From Streptomyces qinglanensis (GTDB lineage Bacteria > Actinomycetota > Actinomycetes > Streptomycetales > Streptomycetaceae): 64,000 nt of DNA. The notes beneath the pieces were generated by a model. It ran no database searches. It saw only the letters and a program-made list of their open reading frames with translations, and was not told where the DNA came from. A program made the translations under genes and the position numbers. Positions 33,805-43,054 of the stretch are shown here, in pieces. Within the stretch, counting starts at the first letter, position 1, and each line of letters opens with the position of its first letter. The stretch spans positions 553,990 to 617,989 of the forward strand of contig NZ_FOGO01000003.1 of assembly GCF_900111245.1 (NCBI RefSeq). The letters run 5' to 3'.

Positions 33805-36129
33805 GTGACAGCCGAGTCCGCAGCCGCGGCAGCAGGGGCCACCGTCCACGGCTACCCCCGCCAGGGCCCGAACCGGGAACTGAAGAAGGCCATCGAGGGC
33901 TACTGGAAGGGCCGCGTCACGGCCGAAGCCCTCCAGCAGACCGCCGAGGACCTGCGCGTTGCCAACTGGCGGCAGCTCGCCGAGGCCGGCATCCACGAGG
34001 TGCCCACCGGCGACTACTCCTCCTACGACCACATGCTGGATGCCAGCGTCATGGTCGGCGCGATCCCCGAACGGCACCGCGCCGCCGTGGCGGCCGACCC
34101 GCTGGCGGGCTACTTCGCGATGGCCCGCGGCACCCAGGACGTGGCGCCGCTGGAGATGACCAAGTGGTTCGACACGAACTACCACTACCTCGTCCCCGAA
34201 CTCGGTCCGGACACCGATTTCGCGGCCGACGCGGCCAAGCAGGTCGCCGAGTTGAAGGAAGCCCTCGCACTGGGGTTGGCGGCCCGGCCCGTACTCGTGG
34301 GTCCGGTCACCTACCTCCTGCTGGCCAAGCCCGCCCCCGGCGTCGCCGCGGACTTCCAGCCGCTGAGCCTGCTGGAGCGGCTCCTGCCCGTCTACGCCGA
34401 GATCCTCGCCGACCTCCGTGCCGCGGGCGCCGAATGGGTCCAGTTGGACGAGCCCGCGCTGGTCCAGGACCGCGCTCCCGACGAACTGGCCGCCGCGGAG
34501 CGGGCCTACCGCGAGCTCGGCGGACTCACCGACCGGCCGAAGCTGCTGGTCGCCTCCTACTTCGACCGGCTCGGCGACGCCCTGCCGATGCTGGCCCGGA
34601 GCCCCGTCGACGGCCTCGCGCTCGACTTCACCGAGGCGGCGGCGGCCAACCTGGACGCGCTGGCCGCCGCCGGCGGCCTGCCGGGGAAGCGGCTGGTGGC
34701 CGGCGTCGTCAACGGCCGCAACATCTGGATCAACGACCTGGAGAAATCCCTCGCCGTGCTGGGCACGCTGCTGGGGCTCGCGGGCCGGGTGGACGTGTCG
34801 GCCTCCTGTTCGTTGCTGCATGTGCCGCTGGACGCGAGGGCCGAACGCGACATCGACCCCGAAGTGCTGCGCTGGCTCAGCTTCGCCCGGCAGAAGACAG
34901 CCGAGATCGCCACCCTCGCCAAGGGCCTGGCACAGGGCACCGACGCCATCAGCGCCGAACTGGCCGCGAACCGCGCCGACCTGGCCTCCCGCGCCGACTC
35001 CGCACTCACCCACGACCCGGTGGTACGGGCCCGGGCCGCCGCCGTCACCGAGGCGGAGACCCGCCGCTCCCCGTCCTACGCCGAGCGCGCCTCGGCCCAG
35101 CGTGCGCATCTGGGCCTGCCGCTGCTGCCGACCACCACCATCGGCTCCTTCCCGCAGACGACCGAACTGCGCACCGCCCGCGCCGACCTGCGCGCCGGGC
35201 GCATCGACGCCGACGCCTACGACGAGCGGATCAAGACCGAGATCCGCGACGTCCTGGCCTTCCAGGAGAAGGCCGGCATCGACGTGCTGGTGCACGGCGA
35301 ACCCGAACGCAACGACATGGTGCAGTACTTCGCCGAACAGCTCACCGGCTACCTGGCCACCCAGCACGGCTGGGTCCAGTCCTACGGCACCCGCTACGTA
35401 CGCCCCCCGATCCTGGCCGGCGACCTCTCCCGCCCCGAGCCGATGACGGTGCGCTGGACCCAGTACGCGCAGTCACTGACCCGGCGCCCCGTCAAGGGCA
35501 TGCTGACCGGCCCGGTCACCATGCTCGCCTGGTCCTTCGTCCGCGACGACCAGCCCCTGGGCGACACGGCACGCCAGGTCGCCCTCGCACTCCGCGACGA
35601 GGTGGGCGATCTGGAGGCGGCCGGGACCTCGGTCATCCAGGTCGACGAACCCGCGCTGCGCGAGACCCTCCCGCTGCGCGCGGCCGACCGCGATGCCTAC
35701 CTGGCCTGGGCGACCGAGGCGTTCCGCCTCACCACCGCCGGGGTACGGCCCGACACCCAGATCCACACCCACATGTGCTACGCCGAGTTCGGCGACATCG
35801 TCCAGGCCATCGACGATCTGGACGCCGACGTCATCAGCCTGGAGGCCGCCCGCTCCCACATGCAGGTCGCCCACGAGCTGGCCGAGCACGGCTACCCGCG
35901 CGAGGCCGGCCCCGGCGTCTACGACATCCACTCCCCGCGGGTGCCCGGTGCCGAAGAGGCGGCAGCTCTGCTGCGCAAGGGGCTGGAGGCCATCCCGGCC
36001 GAGCGGCTGTGGGTCAATCCCGACTGCGGCCTCAAGACCCGCGGCTGGCCGGAGACCAGGGCCTCCCTGGAGAACCTGGTCGCCGCCGCACGAACGGTCC
36101 GCGGCGCGTTGCCCGACCGGCTGTCCTGA
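33805..36129 (+). CDS. metE: Cobalamin-independent methionine synthase
   Basis: MetE transfers a methyl group from methyltetrahydropteroyltriglutamate to homocysteine, the last step of methionine synthesis. The 774-residue protein has both barrel halves. Zinc ligands are His656 and Cys658 ([11 protein letters not shown]), Glu680 (ISLEAARS) and Cys741 ([11 protein letters not shown]), each offset by 15 from the E. coli residues as I recall them. N-terminal [19 protein letters not shown] is typical. AAGGAG precedes the GTG start. A long leader with a cobalamin riboswitch precedes it, and a strong hairpin follows. Confidence 0.97.
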   Translation: MTAESAAAAAGATVHGYPRQGPNRELKKAIEGYWKGRVTAEALQQTAEDLRVANWRQLAEAGIHEVPTGDYSSYDHMLDASVMVGAIPERHRAAVAADPLAGYFAMARGTQDVAPLEMTKWFDTNYHYLVPELGPDTDFAADAAKQVAELKEALALGLAARPVLVGPVTYLLLAKPAPGVAADFQPLSLLERLLPVYAEILADLRAAGAEWVQLDEPALVQDRAPDELAAAERAYRELGGLTDRPKLLVASYFDRLGDALPMLARSPVDGLALDFTEAAAANLDALAAAGGLPGKRLVAGVVNGRNIWINDLEKSLAVLGTLLGLAGRVDVSASCSLLHVPLDARAERDIDPEVLRWLSFARQKTAEIATLAKGLAQGTDAISAELAANRADLASRADSALTHDPVVRARAAAVTEAETRRSPSYAERASAQRAHLGLPLLPTTTIGSFPQTTELRTARADLRAGRIDADAYDERIKTEIRDVLAFQEKAGIDVLVHGEPERNDMVQYFAEQLTGYLATQHGWVQSYGTRYVRPPILAGDLSRPEPMTVRWTQYAQSLTRRPVKGMLTGPVTMLAWSFVRDDQPLGDTARQVALALRDEVGDLEAAGTSVIQVDEPALRETLPLRAADRDAYLAWATEAFRLTTAGVRPDTQIHTHMCYAEFGDIVQAIDDLDADVISLEAARSHMQVAHELAEHGYPREAGPGVYDIHSPRVPGAEEAAALLRKGLEAIPAERLWVNPDCGLKTRGWPETRASLENLVAAARTVRGALPDRLS

Positions 36130-36135
36130 TCCGAT

Positions 36136-36175
36136 CCGCGGGCCGGGGCGGCGACTGCGCCGCCCCGGTCCGCGG
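36136..36175 (+). terminator. metE terminator hairpin
   Basis: An 18-bp stem (36136-36153 with 36158-36175, one G-T mismatch) and a 4-nt loop, 6 bp after the metE stop. GC-rich, no U-run. Confidence 0.75.
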
Positions 36176-36283
36176 GCCCGAACCCGCCCCGGCACGCCGC
36201 GAGGAGGGGCAGGATGGTCCCGAGGCCGCCGCAACCGAGCGGAGCCGCAGGACATCAGCGCACCACCGACGAGGAGTTCCCCC

Positions 36284-36622
36284 ATGACTGCCGAGAAGCA
36301 CTCGGTCCCGCACACCGTCCGCCGGGCTCTGACGAGCGTGCCGGCACTCCTCTACCTGGCGGTGTGCGTCGCCCTGATCGGGTGGGCCGTGGCGGTCACG
36401 GCGTGGGACTCGAGCGGCGAGTCGATGGCCGGGGTGGTTCCCACGTTCGCCACCCTGCCGCTCAGCCTGATCGTCCTGGCGCTCCCGCTGCCCGACGGAC
36501 CGTGGGGGTTCGTCCCGCTCCTGCTGGTGTGCGCCCTCGTGAATGCCGTGCTCATCGGCTGGTGCGCGCGCGCCCTGACGGGACGGTCCGGCTCCGCGTC
36601 CCGTTCCGGCTCCCGTAGCTGA
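36284..36622 (+). CDS. SCO4225-like small membrane protein
   Basis: A 112-residue protein with three hydrophobic stretches (about 20-42, 52-72 and 78-99) separated by VTAWDSSGESMAG and LPDGPWGFVP. It fits the small SCO4225 membrane family of Streptomyces, from memory. Role unknown. GAGGAG lies 8 nt before the ATG. Confidence 0.78.
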   Translation: MTAEKHSVPHTVRRALTSVPALLYLAVCVALIGWAVAVTAWDSSGESMAGVVPTFATLPLSLIVLALPLPDGPWGFVPLLLVCALVNAVLIGWCARALTGRSGSASRSGSRS

Positions 36623-36740
36623 CCGGGCCGGACGTTCCGGCTCCCGTCCGACCGGCCCAGGTTCCCGCACGTCCCGGTGTCCGGCAGACCCGTACCCGGC
36701 AGAGGCAGGGTCCTGCCGCGGCCGGGCGGCCACGAGGTGC

Positions 36741-37370
36741 TCAGCGCTCCCAGCGCGCCCGCACCTCCGCGGCCGTGGTGACCGTGGCGACGAGGGCGAG
36801 GGTGTGCCGGAGCAGCGCGCGGGTGTAGGCGGCGGGCACTCCGGCGACGGCGTCGGCGGGGACCACGGCGGTGTACCCCAGGTTGACGGCGTCGAAGACG
36901 GCGTTGGGTATCGCCACGTTGGCCGAGACGCCGGTGATCACGAGCGTCCGCACGCCCAGGTTGCGCAGCAGGGCGTCCGCTTCCGTACCGGCGAGCGGGG
37001 AGAGGCCGTGCAGCCGCCGGAGGACGAGGTCCTGGTCCGCGACCGGGATCGGTTCGGCGACCCGTACGGCGGGCGAGCCGGTCAACTGCCGTACCGGGAG
37101 CCGCTCCGCAGCGCGGAAGAGCCGCGCGTTGCGCCCGGCTCCCCTGCCGTCGGGGCGGCGCTCGGCGACGGCGTGCAGCACCTGGACACCGGCCCGGTGC
37201 GCCACGGTCGTCAGCAGCGCGATCCGCTCCAGCGCGCCGGAGCTCCGTGCCTGGTGGGCGAGTTCGGGCAGGGCCGCGTCCTCCCCGACGACGCCCCGCT
37301 GGCATTCGACGGTCAGCAGCGCGGCGGTGGCGGGGTCGAGTTGGGCGGTGAGCCGGTCGGGCGCGGACAT
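36741..37370 (-). CDS. Isochorismatase-like protein lacking the catalytic Cys and Asp
   Basis: A 209-residue protein with the isochorismatase/cysteine-hydrolase fold: ALLTVECQRGVVGEDAALPEL, TVAHRAGVQVLHAV, VLRRLHGLSPLAGTEADALLRNLGVRTLVITGVSANVAI and VVPADAVAGVP. In the family the first motif usually carries an Asp (here Glu in VECQ) and the last carries a Cys (here Ala in GVSANVAI). The usual triad is therefore incomplete, so the protein may be a non-cysteine variant or catalytically dead. Start ATG has GGAAGGGAG upstream. Confidence 0.85.
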   Translation of the reverse strand: MSAPDRLTAQLDPATAALLTVECQRGVVGEDAALPELAHQARSSGALERIALLTTVAHRAGVQVLHAVAERRPDGRGAGRNARLFRAAERLPVRQLTGSPAVRVAEPIPVADQDLVLRRLHGLSPLAGTEADALLRNLGVRTLVITGVSANVAIPNAVFDAVNLGYTAVVPADAVAGVPAAYTRALLRHTLALVATVTTAAEVRARWER

Positions 37371-37566
37371 CCGGGCTCCCTTCCGTTCGGAGCGGCCCGG
37401 CGGCGCGGCCGCGTACGGGGCCGGTTCGTCCGGGTGTCCGCAGGATAGGGAGCATTGCGCCCGGCGGGAAGAGCCCTCATGCTTCTTCTGACGCGCTATC
37501 AGATGTGCAGGCGGCAGCCCGGAGAACCGGACGGGCGGGTACGGAGCGGCCCGGAGGGCGGACGGG

Positions 37567-38034
37567 ATGACCGAGGAAGCAGCACCGCAGCGGCGGGGAC
37601 GCCGGATCATGATGGACCCCGAGGAGCGGGACGCGTTTCTGCGTACGCAGCGCACCTGCCGGGTCGGCACGGTGGGCCGGCAGGGCGCGCCGCACGTGGG
37701 GGCGCTGTGGTTCTGCTGGGACGGCCGGGCGCTGTGGCTGTACTCGCTCACCCGCAGCCGGAGGTGGGCGCAGCTTCGGCAGGACCCCCGGATCGCGGTG
37801 CTGGTGGACGACGGCGAGGACTACGGAGAGCTGCGCGGCGTGGAGCTGTCCGGCCGTGCGGAGTCCGTCGGAGAGGCCCCCCGTACGGGAGCGGCCTGCC
37901 CGGAGCTGGCCGAGGCGGAACGGCTCTTCTGCGCCAAGTACTTCGGTCTGCCACAGATGCCGCACGACGGGCGGCACGCCTGGCTGAGGCTGGTGCCCGC
38001 GGCGGTGGTCTCCTGGGACTTCCGCAAGCTGTGA
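37567..38034 (+). CDS. PNPOx-fold (pyridoxamine 5'-phosphate oxidase family) protein
   Basis: A 155-residue split-barrel flavin or F420-binding protein: MMDPEERDAFLRTQRTCRVG, VGRQGAPHVGALWFCWDG, then RRWAQLRQDPRIAVLVDDGEDYGELRGVELSG and WLRLVPAAVVSWDF. Relatives are F420- or FMN-dependent reductases. No substrate is indicated. The ATG gives a normal start; no strong ribosome site is seen (GGAGGGC about 13 nt upstream). Confidence 0.87.
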   Translation: MTEEAAPQRRGRRIMMDPEERDAFLRTQRTCRVGTVGRQGAPHVGALWFCWDGRALWLYSLTRSRRWAQLRQDPRIAVLVDDGEDYGELRGVELSGRAESVGEAPRTGAACPELAEAERLFCAKYFGLPQMPHDGRHAWLRLVPAAVVSWDFRKL

Positions 38035-38041
38035 TCCGGGC

Positions 38042-38094
38042 GACGCGGCGGGGCCGCCCCGAGGGGCGACGCCGCCGGGCGGGCGCGCCGCGTC
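38042..38094. terminator. Candidate two-way terminator
   Basis: Arms GACGCGGCG (38042-38050) and CGCCGCGTC (38086-38094) can pair, with inner GC pairing. It lies between the PNPOx-like and MocR genes, overlapping the MocR stop. Confidence 0.45.
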
Positions 38095-39424
38095 AGTCGA
38101 AGCGCCCCCCACCGGTCGGGCGCAGCGCGGCGGCGACATCGGCGGCGGCGCGTTCGATGTCGGCCTCGGACAGCGGCGAGACGGTCAGCCGCAGCCCGGG
38201 CGGCGACGCGATCCGGAACCGGGCACCCGGGGCCGCCGCCCAGCCCGCCTGGAGCAGCCGGGCCACCGGGCCGGTCTCGTCCGGCACCGGCACCCACACG
38301 TTCATGCCGCTGCGCCCGTGCGCGGCGACACCCCGGGCGGCGAGCGCGCCGATGAGCGCGGAGCGCCGCGCACCGTAGGAGCCGGCCACCTGTTCCGGGC
38401 GGGTCGTCCCGGCCTCCCACAGGTGTGCGACGGCCTGCTGGAGCAGATGGCTGACCCAGCCGGGGCCCAGCCGCTGGCGGCCGCGGACCCGGTCGACGGT
38501 GAGCGGGTCGCCGGTGAGCACCGCGAGCCGCAGATCGGGGCCGTACGCCTTGGCGGTGGAGCGCACCAGGGCCCATCGGTGCGTGGCGCCCGCGAGGGGG
38601 TGCAGCGGAAGGTCGACGATGCCGTGGCCGTGGTCGTCCTCGATCAGCAGCGTTTCGGGGCGGGCCGCCAGTACGGCGCGCAGTTCGCCGGCGCGCCTGT
38701 CCGTCAGGGCGGCGCCTGTCGGATTCTGGGCGCGGTCGGTGACGAGTGCGGCCCGTGCCCCCTGTGCCAGGGCACGTTCCAGGTCCGCGGGGAGCGGCCC
38801 GGAGTCGTCGACGGGGACGGGTACCGGGCGCAGCCCCAGTGCGGGCACGAGGTCGAGCAGGCTGCCCCAGCCGGGGTCCTCGACGGCGACCGCGTCGCCG
38901 GGGCGCAGGTGTGCCGTCAGCACGCGTTCGATGGCGTCGAGGGAGCCGGAGGTGACGGCGAGCGGCCCCGCGGGGACGCCGTCGGCGTCCAGCGCCGCCC
39001 GGGCCAGGGAGGCGAAACCGGGGTCGGTGTCGGGAGCTCCGTAGAGCACCGGGGCACGTGCCGCGCGGTCGGCGGAGGCGGCGAAGGCGGCGGCGAGCGG
39101 GGGGAGCAGCGCGGGGTCGGGGTTGCCCGTCGAGAGGTCGACGCCGCCGGGGGGCGGCTCGACCCGTACGGACTCCCGGGGCGCGGTGGCCGGACGCTGC
39201 CGCACGCGGCTGCCGCGCCGCCCGGCGGTCTCGATGACGCCGCGCTCGCGCAGCGTGCGGTAGGCCGCGGCCACGGTGTTGGGGTTCACGCCCAGCGCGG
39301 TGGCCAGTTCACGCAGGGGCGGCAGCGGGTCGCCGGGCGCGAGCGCGCCGCGGCCGACGCCGCGCTCCACGCTGTCCGCGATCTCTGCTGCGCCCCGGCC
39401 GGTGATCCGGTAGTCTCCTAGCAC
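38093..39424 (-). CDS. MocR/PtsJ-type GntR-aminotransferase regulator
   Basis: A 443-residue fusion: GntR winged helix (about 1-75, LPPLRELATALGVNPNTVAAAYRTLRERGVIE) and a PLP-dependent aminotransferase fold with NPTGAALTDRRAG, LLIEDDHGHG and the PLP Lys in VRSTAKAYGPDLRLAVL. Such proteins act as PLP-sensing regulators, for example of vitamin B6 genes. The GTG start shares a short spacer with a divergent PNPOx-like gene; a 12-bp palindrome between them is the likely operator. Confidence 0.93.
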   Translation of the reverse strand: MLGDYRITGRGAAEIADSVERGVGRGALAPGDPLPPLRELATALGVNPNTVAAAYRTLRERGVIETAGRRGSRVRQRPATAPRESVRVEPPPGGVDLSTGNPDPALLPPLAAAFAASADRAARAPVLYGAPDTDPGFASLARAALDADGVPAGPLAVTSGSLDAIERVLTAHLRPGDAVAVEDPGWGSLLDLVPALGLRPVPVPVDDSGPLPADLERALAQGARAALVTDRAQNPTGAALTDRRAGELRAVLAARPETLLIEDDHGHGIVDLPLHPLAGATHRWALVRSTAKAYGPDLRLAVLTGDPLTVDRVRGRQRLGPGWVSHLLQQAVAHLWEAGTTRPEQVAGSYGARRSALIGALAARGVAAHGRSGMNVWVPVPDETGPVARLLQAGWAAAPGARFRIASPPGLRLTVSPLSEADIERAAADVAAALRPTGGGRFD

Positions 39425-39435
39425 AAACTCTATTA

Positions 39436-39447
39436 TGCACTAGTGCA
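39436..39447. promoter_or_regulatory. Palindromic operator between MocR and PNPOx-like genes
   Basis: TGCACTAGTGCA is a perfect 12-bp palindrome in the 46-bp AT-rich spacer, 12 bp before the MocR start and 24 bp before the PNPOx-like start. MocR operators are usually dyads or direct repeats; this is a good single-site candidate. Confidence 0.72.
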
Positions 39448-39470
39448 ATGAAAAGAACGAGGAGCGTGCC

Positions 39471-40214
39471 GTGACCGGCTCACCACCCGACCCCACAACC
39501 GAACCCACAACCGACGCCACAACCGACCCCACAGCCGACCCGACAGCCGGCCCGACCGGCCCGAAGACGTATCCCCCGACCCCGCGCACCACCGGCACCC
39601 GGGCACGCGAGCGCATGGCCTACGACCGGGAGACGGTGCACGCCGTCCTCGACGCGGGCTACCTGTGCCACCTCGGATTCGTCCGCGACGGTGCGCCTGT
39701 CGTGCTGCCCACGCTGTACGCGCGCGTGGGGGAACGGCTGTACGTGCACGGCTCCACAGGGTCCCGCCCGCTGCGGGAGGCCGGACAGACGGACGAGGGA
39801 GTGCCGGTGTGCGTGACCGTCACGCACGTGGACGGACTGGTACTGGCCAAGGCGGCCTTCCACCACTCCGTCAACTACCGCTCCGTGGTGGCGCACGGGC
39901 TCGCCTACCCGGTGACCGATCACGAGGAGCGGCTGCTGGCCCTGGACGCGATCGTGGAGAATGCCGTCCCCGGCCGGGCGGCGGACTCGCGCCGGGCCGA
40001 CCCCAAGGAACTCGCCGCGACCGCCGTCGTCCGCGTGGACCTGGACGAGGTGTCGGCCAAGTCCCGCAGCGGCGGCCCCGGCGACGAGCCCGAGGACCTC
40101 GATCTGCCGTACTGGAGCGGCGTCCTGCCCGTCTCCCCCGGCTACGGCGCTCCGATACCGGCCGACGACCTGGCGCCGGACATCCCCGTCCCCGGCTACC
40201 TCACCGCGCGCTGA
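39471..40214 (+). CDS. PNPOx-fold flavin-type oxidoreductase
   Basis: A 247-residue protein of the PNPOx-like fold (NimA-type): ERMAYDRETVHAVLDAGYLCHLGFVRDGAPVVLPTLYARVGERLYVHGSTGSRPLRE, VCVTVTHVDGLVLAKAAFHHSVNYRSVV (quoted in parts). The first 40 residues are a Thr/Pro/Asp-rich stretch with near-repeats TTEPTTDATTDPTADPTAGP. The GTG has GAGGAG upstream. Facing MocR; probably its target. Confidence 0.86.
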   Translation: MTGSPPDPTTEPTTDATTDPTADPTAGPTGPKTYPPTPRTTGTRARERMAYDRETVHAVLDAGYLCHLGFVRDGAPVVLPTLYARVGERLYVHGSTGSRPLREAGQTDEGVPVCVTVTHVDGLVLAKAAFHHSVNYRSVVAHGLAYPVTDHEERLLALDAIVENAVPGRAADSRRADPKELAATAVVRVDLDEVSAKSRSGGPGDEPEDLDLPYWSGVLPVSPGYGAPIPADDLAPDIPVPGYLTAR

Positions 40215-41220
40215 CGTCCAGCGCCGCGTCCGCGGTACCGCCGGACCCGGCGACCGGCGGTGCGGCGGCGGCCCGCGGCTTGGGGGTGGAGCGCTGCGCG
40301 ACCAGGGCGCCCAGCAGTACGAGCGCGCCCCCGGCCAACTGCACGGCGCTCAGGTGCTCCCGGAGCAGCACCCAGGCGAGCACCGTCGCGACGACCGCCT
40401 CCAGGCAGGCGACCACGCCGGCCACCGGTGGCGAGAGCCGCCGCACCGAGACCACTCCGGTCAGATATGCGGTGGCGGTGGCCACCAGCACGATCCAGGC
40501 CAGCAGAGCGAGTCCGTGCACCGCGGTGCCGTGCAGCGGGGCACTGTCCGCGAGCACACTCCAGTCGGTGTGCCAAGGCCGGGCGACGACGGTCAGCGCC
40601 AGGGCGCCGATCAGCAGTCCGTAGGCGATGACACCCGCCGGGTCGGCGGGCGGCCGGGCCGCGTGGTCGCCCTCGGCCGTGCTGCCGTGGTCGGAGAGCA
40701 CGAAGTAGCCCACCTGGCAGCAGGCGGCTCCCAGGGCCAGCAGCAGGCCGAGCCCGTCCAGCCGCAGCCCCGACCACACCTCGACGACGCAGCTCAGTCC
40801 GCCGACGGCCAGCACCATGCCGACCGCGGCGGCCCGGCTCACCGCACGGCGCTGCACGAACCGCACCCACAGCAGTACCAGGGCCGGGGCCAGGTACTCG
40901 ATCAGCAGCGCGACACCGACCGGGATGCGGGAGAGCGCGGTGAAGTAGCACGCCTGCACGCCCGCGACCGCGAGCAGTCCGAACCCCAGCAGCAGCCAGG
41001 GCCGTTCGCGGACCAGTGCCCGGTGCCGCCAGGCCAGCGGCAGCAGCACGAGCGCGCCACCCGCCGCCCGCAGCCAGGTGACGTGGAGCGGTTCCATCCC
41101 GGCTTCGATGAGCGGTTTCGCCGCGACTCCCGAGCTGCCGAACGCGACGGCGGAGACCAGGGCGGGGGCGAGACCCGAGGCCGGGGCCCGGGAGGGGTCC
41201 ATGGAGGTGTGGGTGCGCAT
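40201..41220 (-). CDS. EamA/DMT family transporter
   Basis: A 339-residue, ten-helix exporter of the EamA type: AFGSSGVAAKPLIEAGMEPL at the N-terminus, the first repeat ending in AVGGLSCVVEVWSG, and the second repeat containing VAGVVACLEAVVATVLAWVLLREHLS. Substrate unknown; relatives export amino acids, for example threonine and homoserine. The 3' end overlaps the convergent PNPOx-like gene by 14 bp. Start codon CAT complement at 41220. Confidence 0.9.
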   Translation of the reverse strand: MRTHTSMDPSRAPASGLAPALVSAVAFGSSGVAAKPLIEAGMEPLHVTWLRAAGGALVLLPLAWRHRALVRERPWLLLGFGLLAVAGVQACYFTALSRIPVGVALLIEYLAPALVLLWVRFVQRRAVSRAAAVGMVLAVGGLSCVVEVWSGLRLDGLGLLLALGAACCQVGYFVLSDHGSTAEGDHAARPPADPAGVIAYGLLIGALALTVVARPWHTDWSVLADSAPLHGTAVHGLALLAWIVLVATATAYLTGVVSVRRLSPPVAGVVACLEAVVATVLAWVLLREHLSAVQLAGGALVLLGALVAQRSTPKPRAAAAPPVAGSGGTADAALDVSAR

Positions 41221-41503
41221 CGGCGCATCATCTCAAGCACCGACAGGAGTGTCATCCCAGATGCCCCTGACAATGCCGGGCCGGGCAGGAGACCTCGCCG
41301 AGCGGCCCGGGTACCGGACAGGCGCGTACGGCAGGGCGGCCGCGGGCAGACGGACGGGCTCCCCCGGCAGGACGGACCGGCACCTCCCCGGCAGTGGACC
41401 GCAGCTCCGGCCGGGGGACCGACAGCCCGCGGACCAGCCGGCCGGACGGACCGGACCCGGCGTGCGGACCGACCCGCGGCGCGGACCGGACCGGCCGGGC
41501 GGC

Positions 41504-42040
41504 TCAGAGGCCGGCGGCGACGCCGGTCCGGTCGGCGAGCCGCACGACGTCGACTCCCGCGCGGCGCAGCACCTCCGCACCCCGGCACTCCGGATCGGCA
41601 ACCACGCCCGCGAACAGGTCGACGGCCTCGGTCCGCGCGTTCCCCAGCCGCCGGGCCCGGCGGGCCGCGGCCTCGAGCGCCGCCTGGGCGCTGGGCGACC
41701 AGCCGGGCACCCCGCCGGGCTGCTCGGAGACGGCGGGTACGGCTCCGGAGTCCTCCACAGCGCTCTGCCAGCGCAGCCCGTAGCCGATACTGCGCTGGAC
41801 GAGATAGCCGAGCAGCCGGCCGAGCTGCGCGCCCCCGCCGTCCAGCAGCTCCCAGGTGCCGCTGTCGGACTCCAGCAGACTGTGCAGCAGGTGTGCCGTG
41901 TCGATCTGCCGGTCCCCGTCGCGCGCCGCGCGCCGGCGGGCGGTGGCGATCACTTCAGCCAGCGCGTCGTCGACCGGCGGGTCGACCAGGGTGTCGATCC
42001 CCGCTTCGGCCGAGGCGCTGGGCGGTGTAGGACTGTGCAC
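41504..42040 (-). CDS. Stand-alone Clp N-terminal domain protein
   Basis: A 178-residue protein that consists of only the Clp N-domain (repeat ClpN type): DDALAEVIATARRRAARDGDRQIDTAHLLHSLLES and later WSPSAQAALEAAARRARRLGNARTEAVDLFAGVVADPE. There is no AAA+ module, so it is not an unfoldase by itself. Such free N-domains are common in Streptomyces and may compete for ClpC adaptors. GTG start, no clear ribosome site. Same strand as the PadR gene but separated by a terminator. Confidence 0.87.
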   Translation of the reverse strand: MHSPTPPSASAEAGIDTLVDPPVDDALAEVIATARRRAARDGDRQIDTAHLLHSLLESDSGTWELLDGGGAQLGRLLGYLVQRSIGYGLRWQSAVEDSGAVPAVSEQPGGVPGWSPSAQAALEAAARRARRLGNARTEAVDLFAGVVADPECRGAEVLRRAGVDVVRLADRTGVAAGL

Positions 42041-42124
42041 CGAACCACCACATCACACACGCCGGTGCAGATCGTCAGCGTGCCGTGGCATATGCCAGTC
42101 CGCCTACAGGTGTGCACGGGTGCC

Positions 42125-42152
42125 GCCGCCTCCTCCCTGGGAAGGAGGCGGC
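42125..42152 (-). terminator. Hairpin terminator after padR
   Basis: A perfect 10-bp stem GCCGCCTCCT/AGGAGGCGGC (42125-42134 with 42143-42152) and an 8-nt loop in the 166-bp spacer between the padR stop and the Clp N-domain gene. Confidence 0.6.
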
Positions 42153-42206
42153 GCCCCCGGTCCCCCTCGGGGGTCCGCAGGCGCCGCGGGCCGTTCGCCC
42201 GGGGGT

Positions 42207-42860
42207 TCAGTCCTCCTCGGCGAGGATCAGATACAGGCTCTTCTTGGCGTCGTTGACCACGCGGAGCGCCTTCTGCTGCTGCTCCTCCGTTCCGGTCGCC
42301 CACACCTGCTGGAAGGCGGCCGCCAGCCCTCCGGCCGCGGTGCGCACCTCCTGCAGGGCCTCCCAGTCGGCGCCGCGCCCGGCCTCCTCCCAGGGAGCCT
42401 CGGCGCCGGCCTCCGCCTCGGCGGTGCCCGCCTCGGTGAGCGAGAAGAGCTTCTTGCCGCCCTCGCTCGCACTGGCGATCAACCCCTCGTCCTCCAGCAA
42501 CTGCAGCGTCGGGTAGACGGAGCCGGGGCTGGGCTTCCAGGCGCCGCCACTGCGTTCGGCGATCTCCCGGATCATCTCGTAGCCGTGCATCGGGCGGTCC
42601 TTGAGCAGCGCCAGAATCGAGGCCCGCACATCACCGCGCCGCGCCCTGCCCCGGGGACCGCCACGACCGCGGCCGCCGAACGGCCCGCCGCCGAAGGGCG
42701 GCCCGAACGGACCGAAGGCGGCCCGGCCGTGCCCCGGCCCGCGGCCACGGCCCCGCCCGCGCCCGTGCGGACCGCACGGTCCGGCACCAGGCCCCTCGGC
42801 ACCGCGGCCGGCCCCGTACCGACGGGGACTCTCGCCCTGCTGTGTTTCGTAGGGATACAT
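42207..42860 (-). CDS. PadR family transcriptional regulator
   Basis: A 217-residue regulator: Gly/Arg/Pro-rich low-complexity N-terminus (about 1-75), then the PadR winged helix (VRASILALLKDRPMHGYEMIREIAERSGGAWKPSPGSVYPTLQLLEDEGLI spread across about 77-128), and a C-terminal dimer helix region. The ATG at 42860 has AAAGGAG upstream; the frame is open further up but that is not coding. A 10-bp palindrome CGATATATCG at 42907-42916 lies in its AT-rich promoter region, a likely autoregulatory site. Confidence 0.9.
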   Translation of the reverse strand: MYPYETQQGESPRRYGAGRGAEGPGAGPCGPHGRGRGRGRGPGHGRAAFGPFGPPFGGGPFGGRGRGGPRGRARRGDVRASILALLKDRPMHGYEMIREIAERSGGAWKPSPGSVYPTLQLLEDEGLIASASEGGKKLFSLTEAGTAEAEAGAEAPWEEAGRGADWEALQEVRTAAGGLAAAFQQVWATGTEEQQQKALRVVNDAKKSLYLILAEED

Positions 42861-42906
42861 CGCTCGCTCCTTTACGTCATATCCTCGATCCTTCGTGATA
42901 CTTCGA

Positions 42907-42916
42907 CGATATATCG
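42907..42916. promoter_or_regulatory. Palindrome in padR promoter region
   Basis: CGATATATCG is a perfect 10-bp palindrome 47 bp upstream of the padR start, in a short AT-rich tract. PadR proteins often repress themselves through such a site. The same tract may hold the -10. Confidence 0.5.
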
Positions 42917-43054
42917 GAACCGATCGCACGACAAGCCCTGTGGCGCAGCGGACGTCCACGCCGTGCGGGCGGACCGACGGCCCGGACGACACTCTCCGTA
43001 GGCTGGGCGCCGGGGGGCGGCAGGCGCTTCCCGCGTCCGTCAGGAGTCCCCCGC

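Noticed and set aside
33427..35367. A 646-codon open frame on the minus strand across metE
   Set aside because: It is antisense to metE and to the riboswitch. MetE has all zinc ligands on the plus strand.
39480..39590. Repetitive acc/cccaca codons at the start of the PNPOx-like gene, considered as a CRISPR-like or satellite array
   Set aside because: It is an in-frame Thr/Pro/Asp-rich coding stretch with 12-15-bp units and no spacers.
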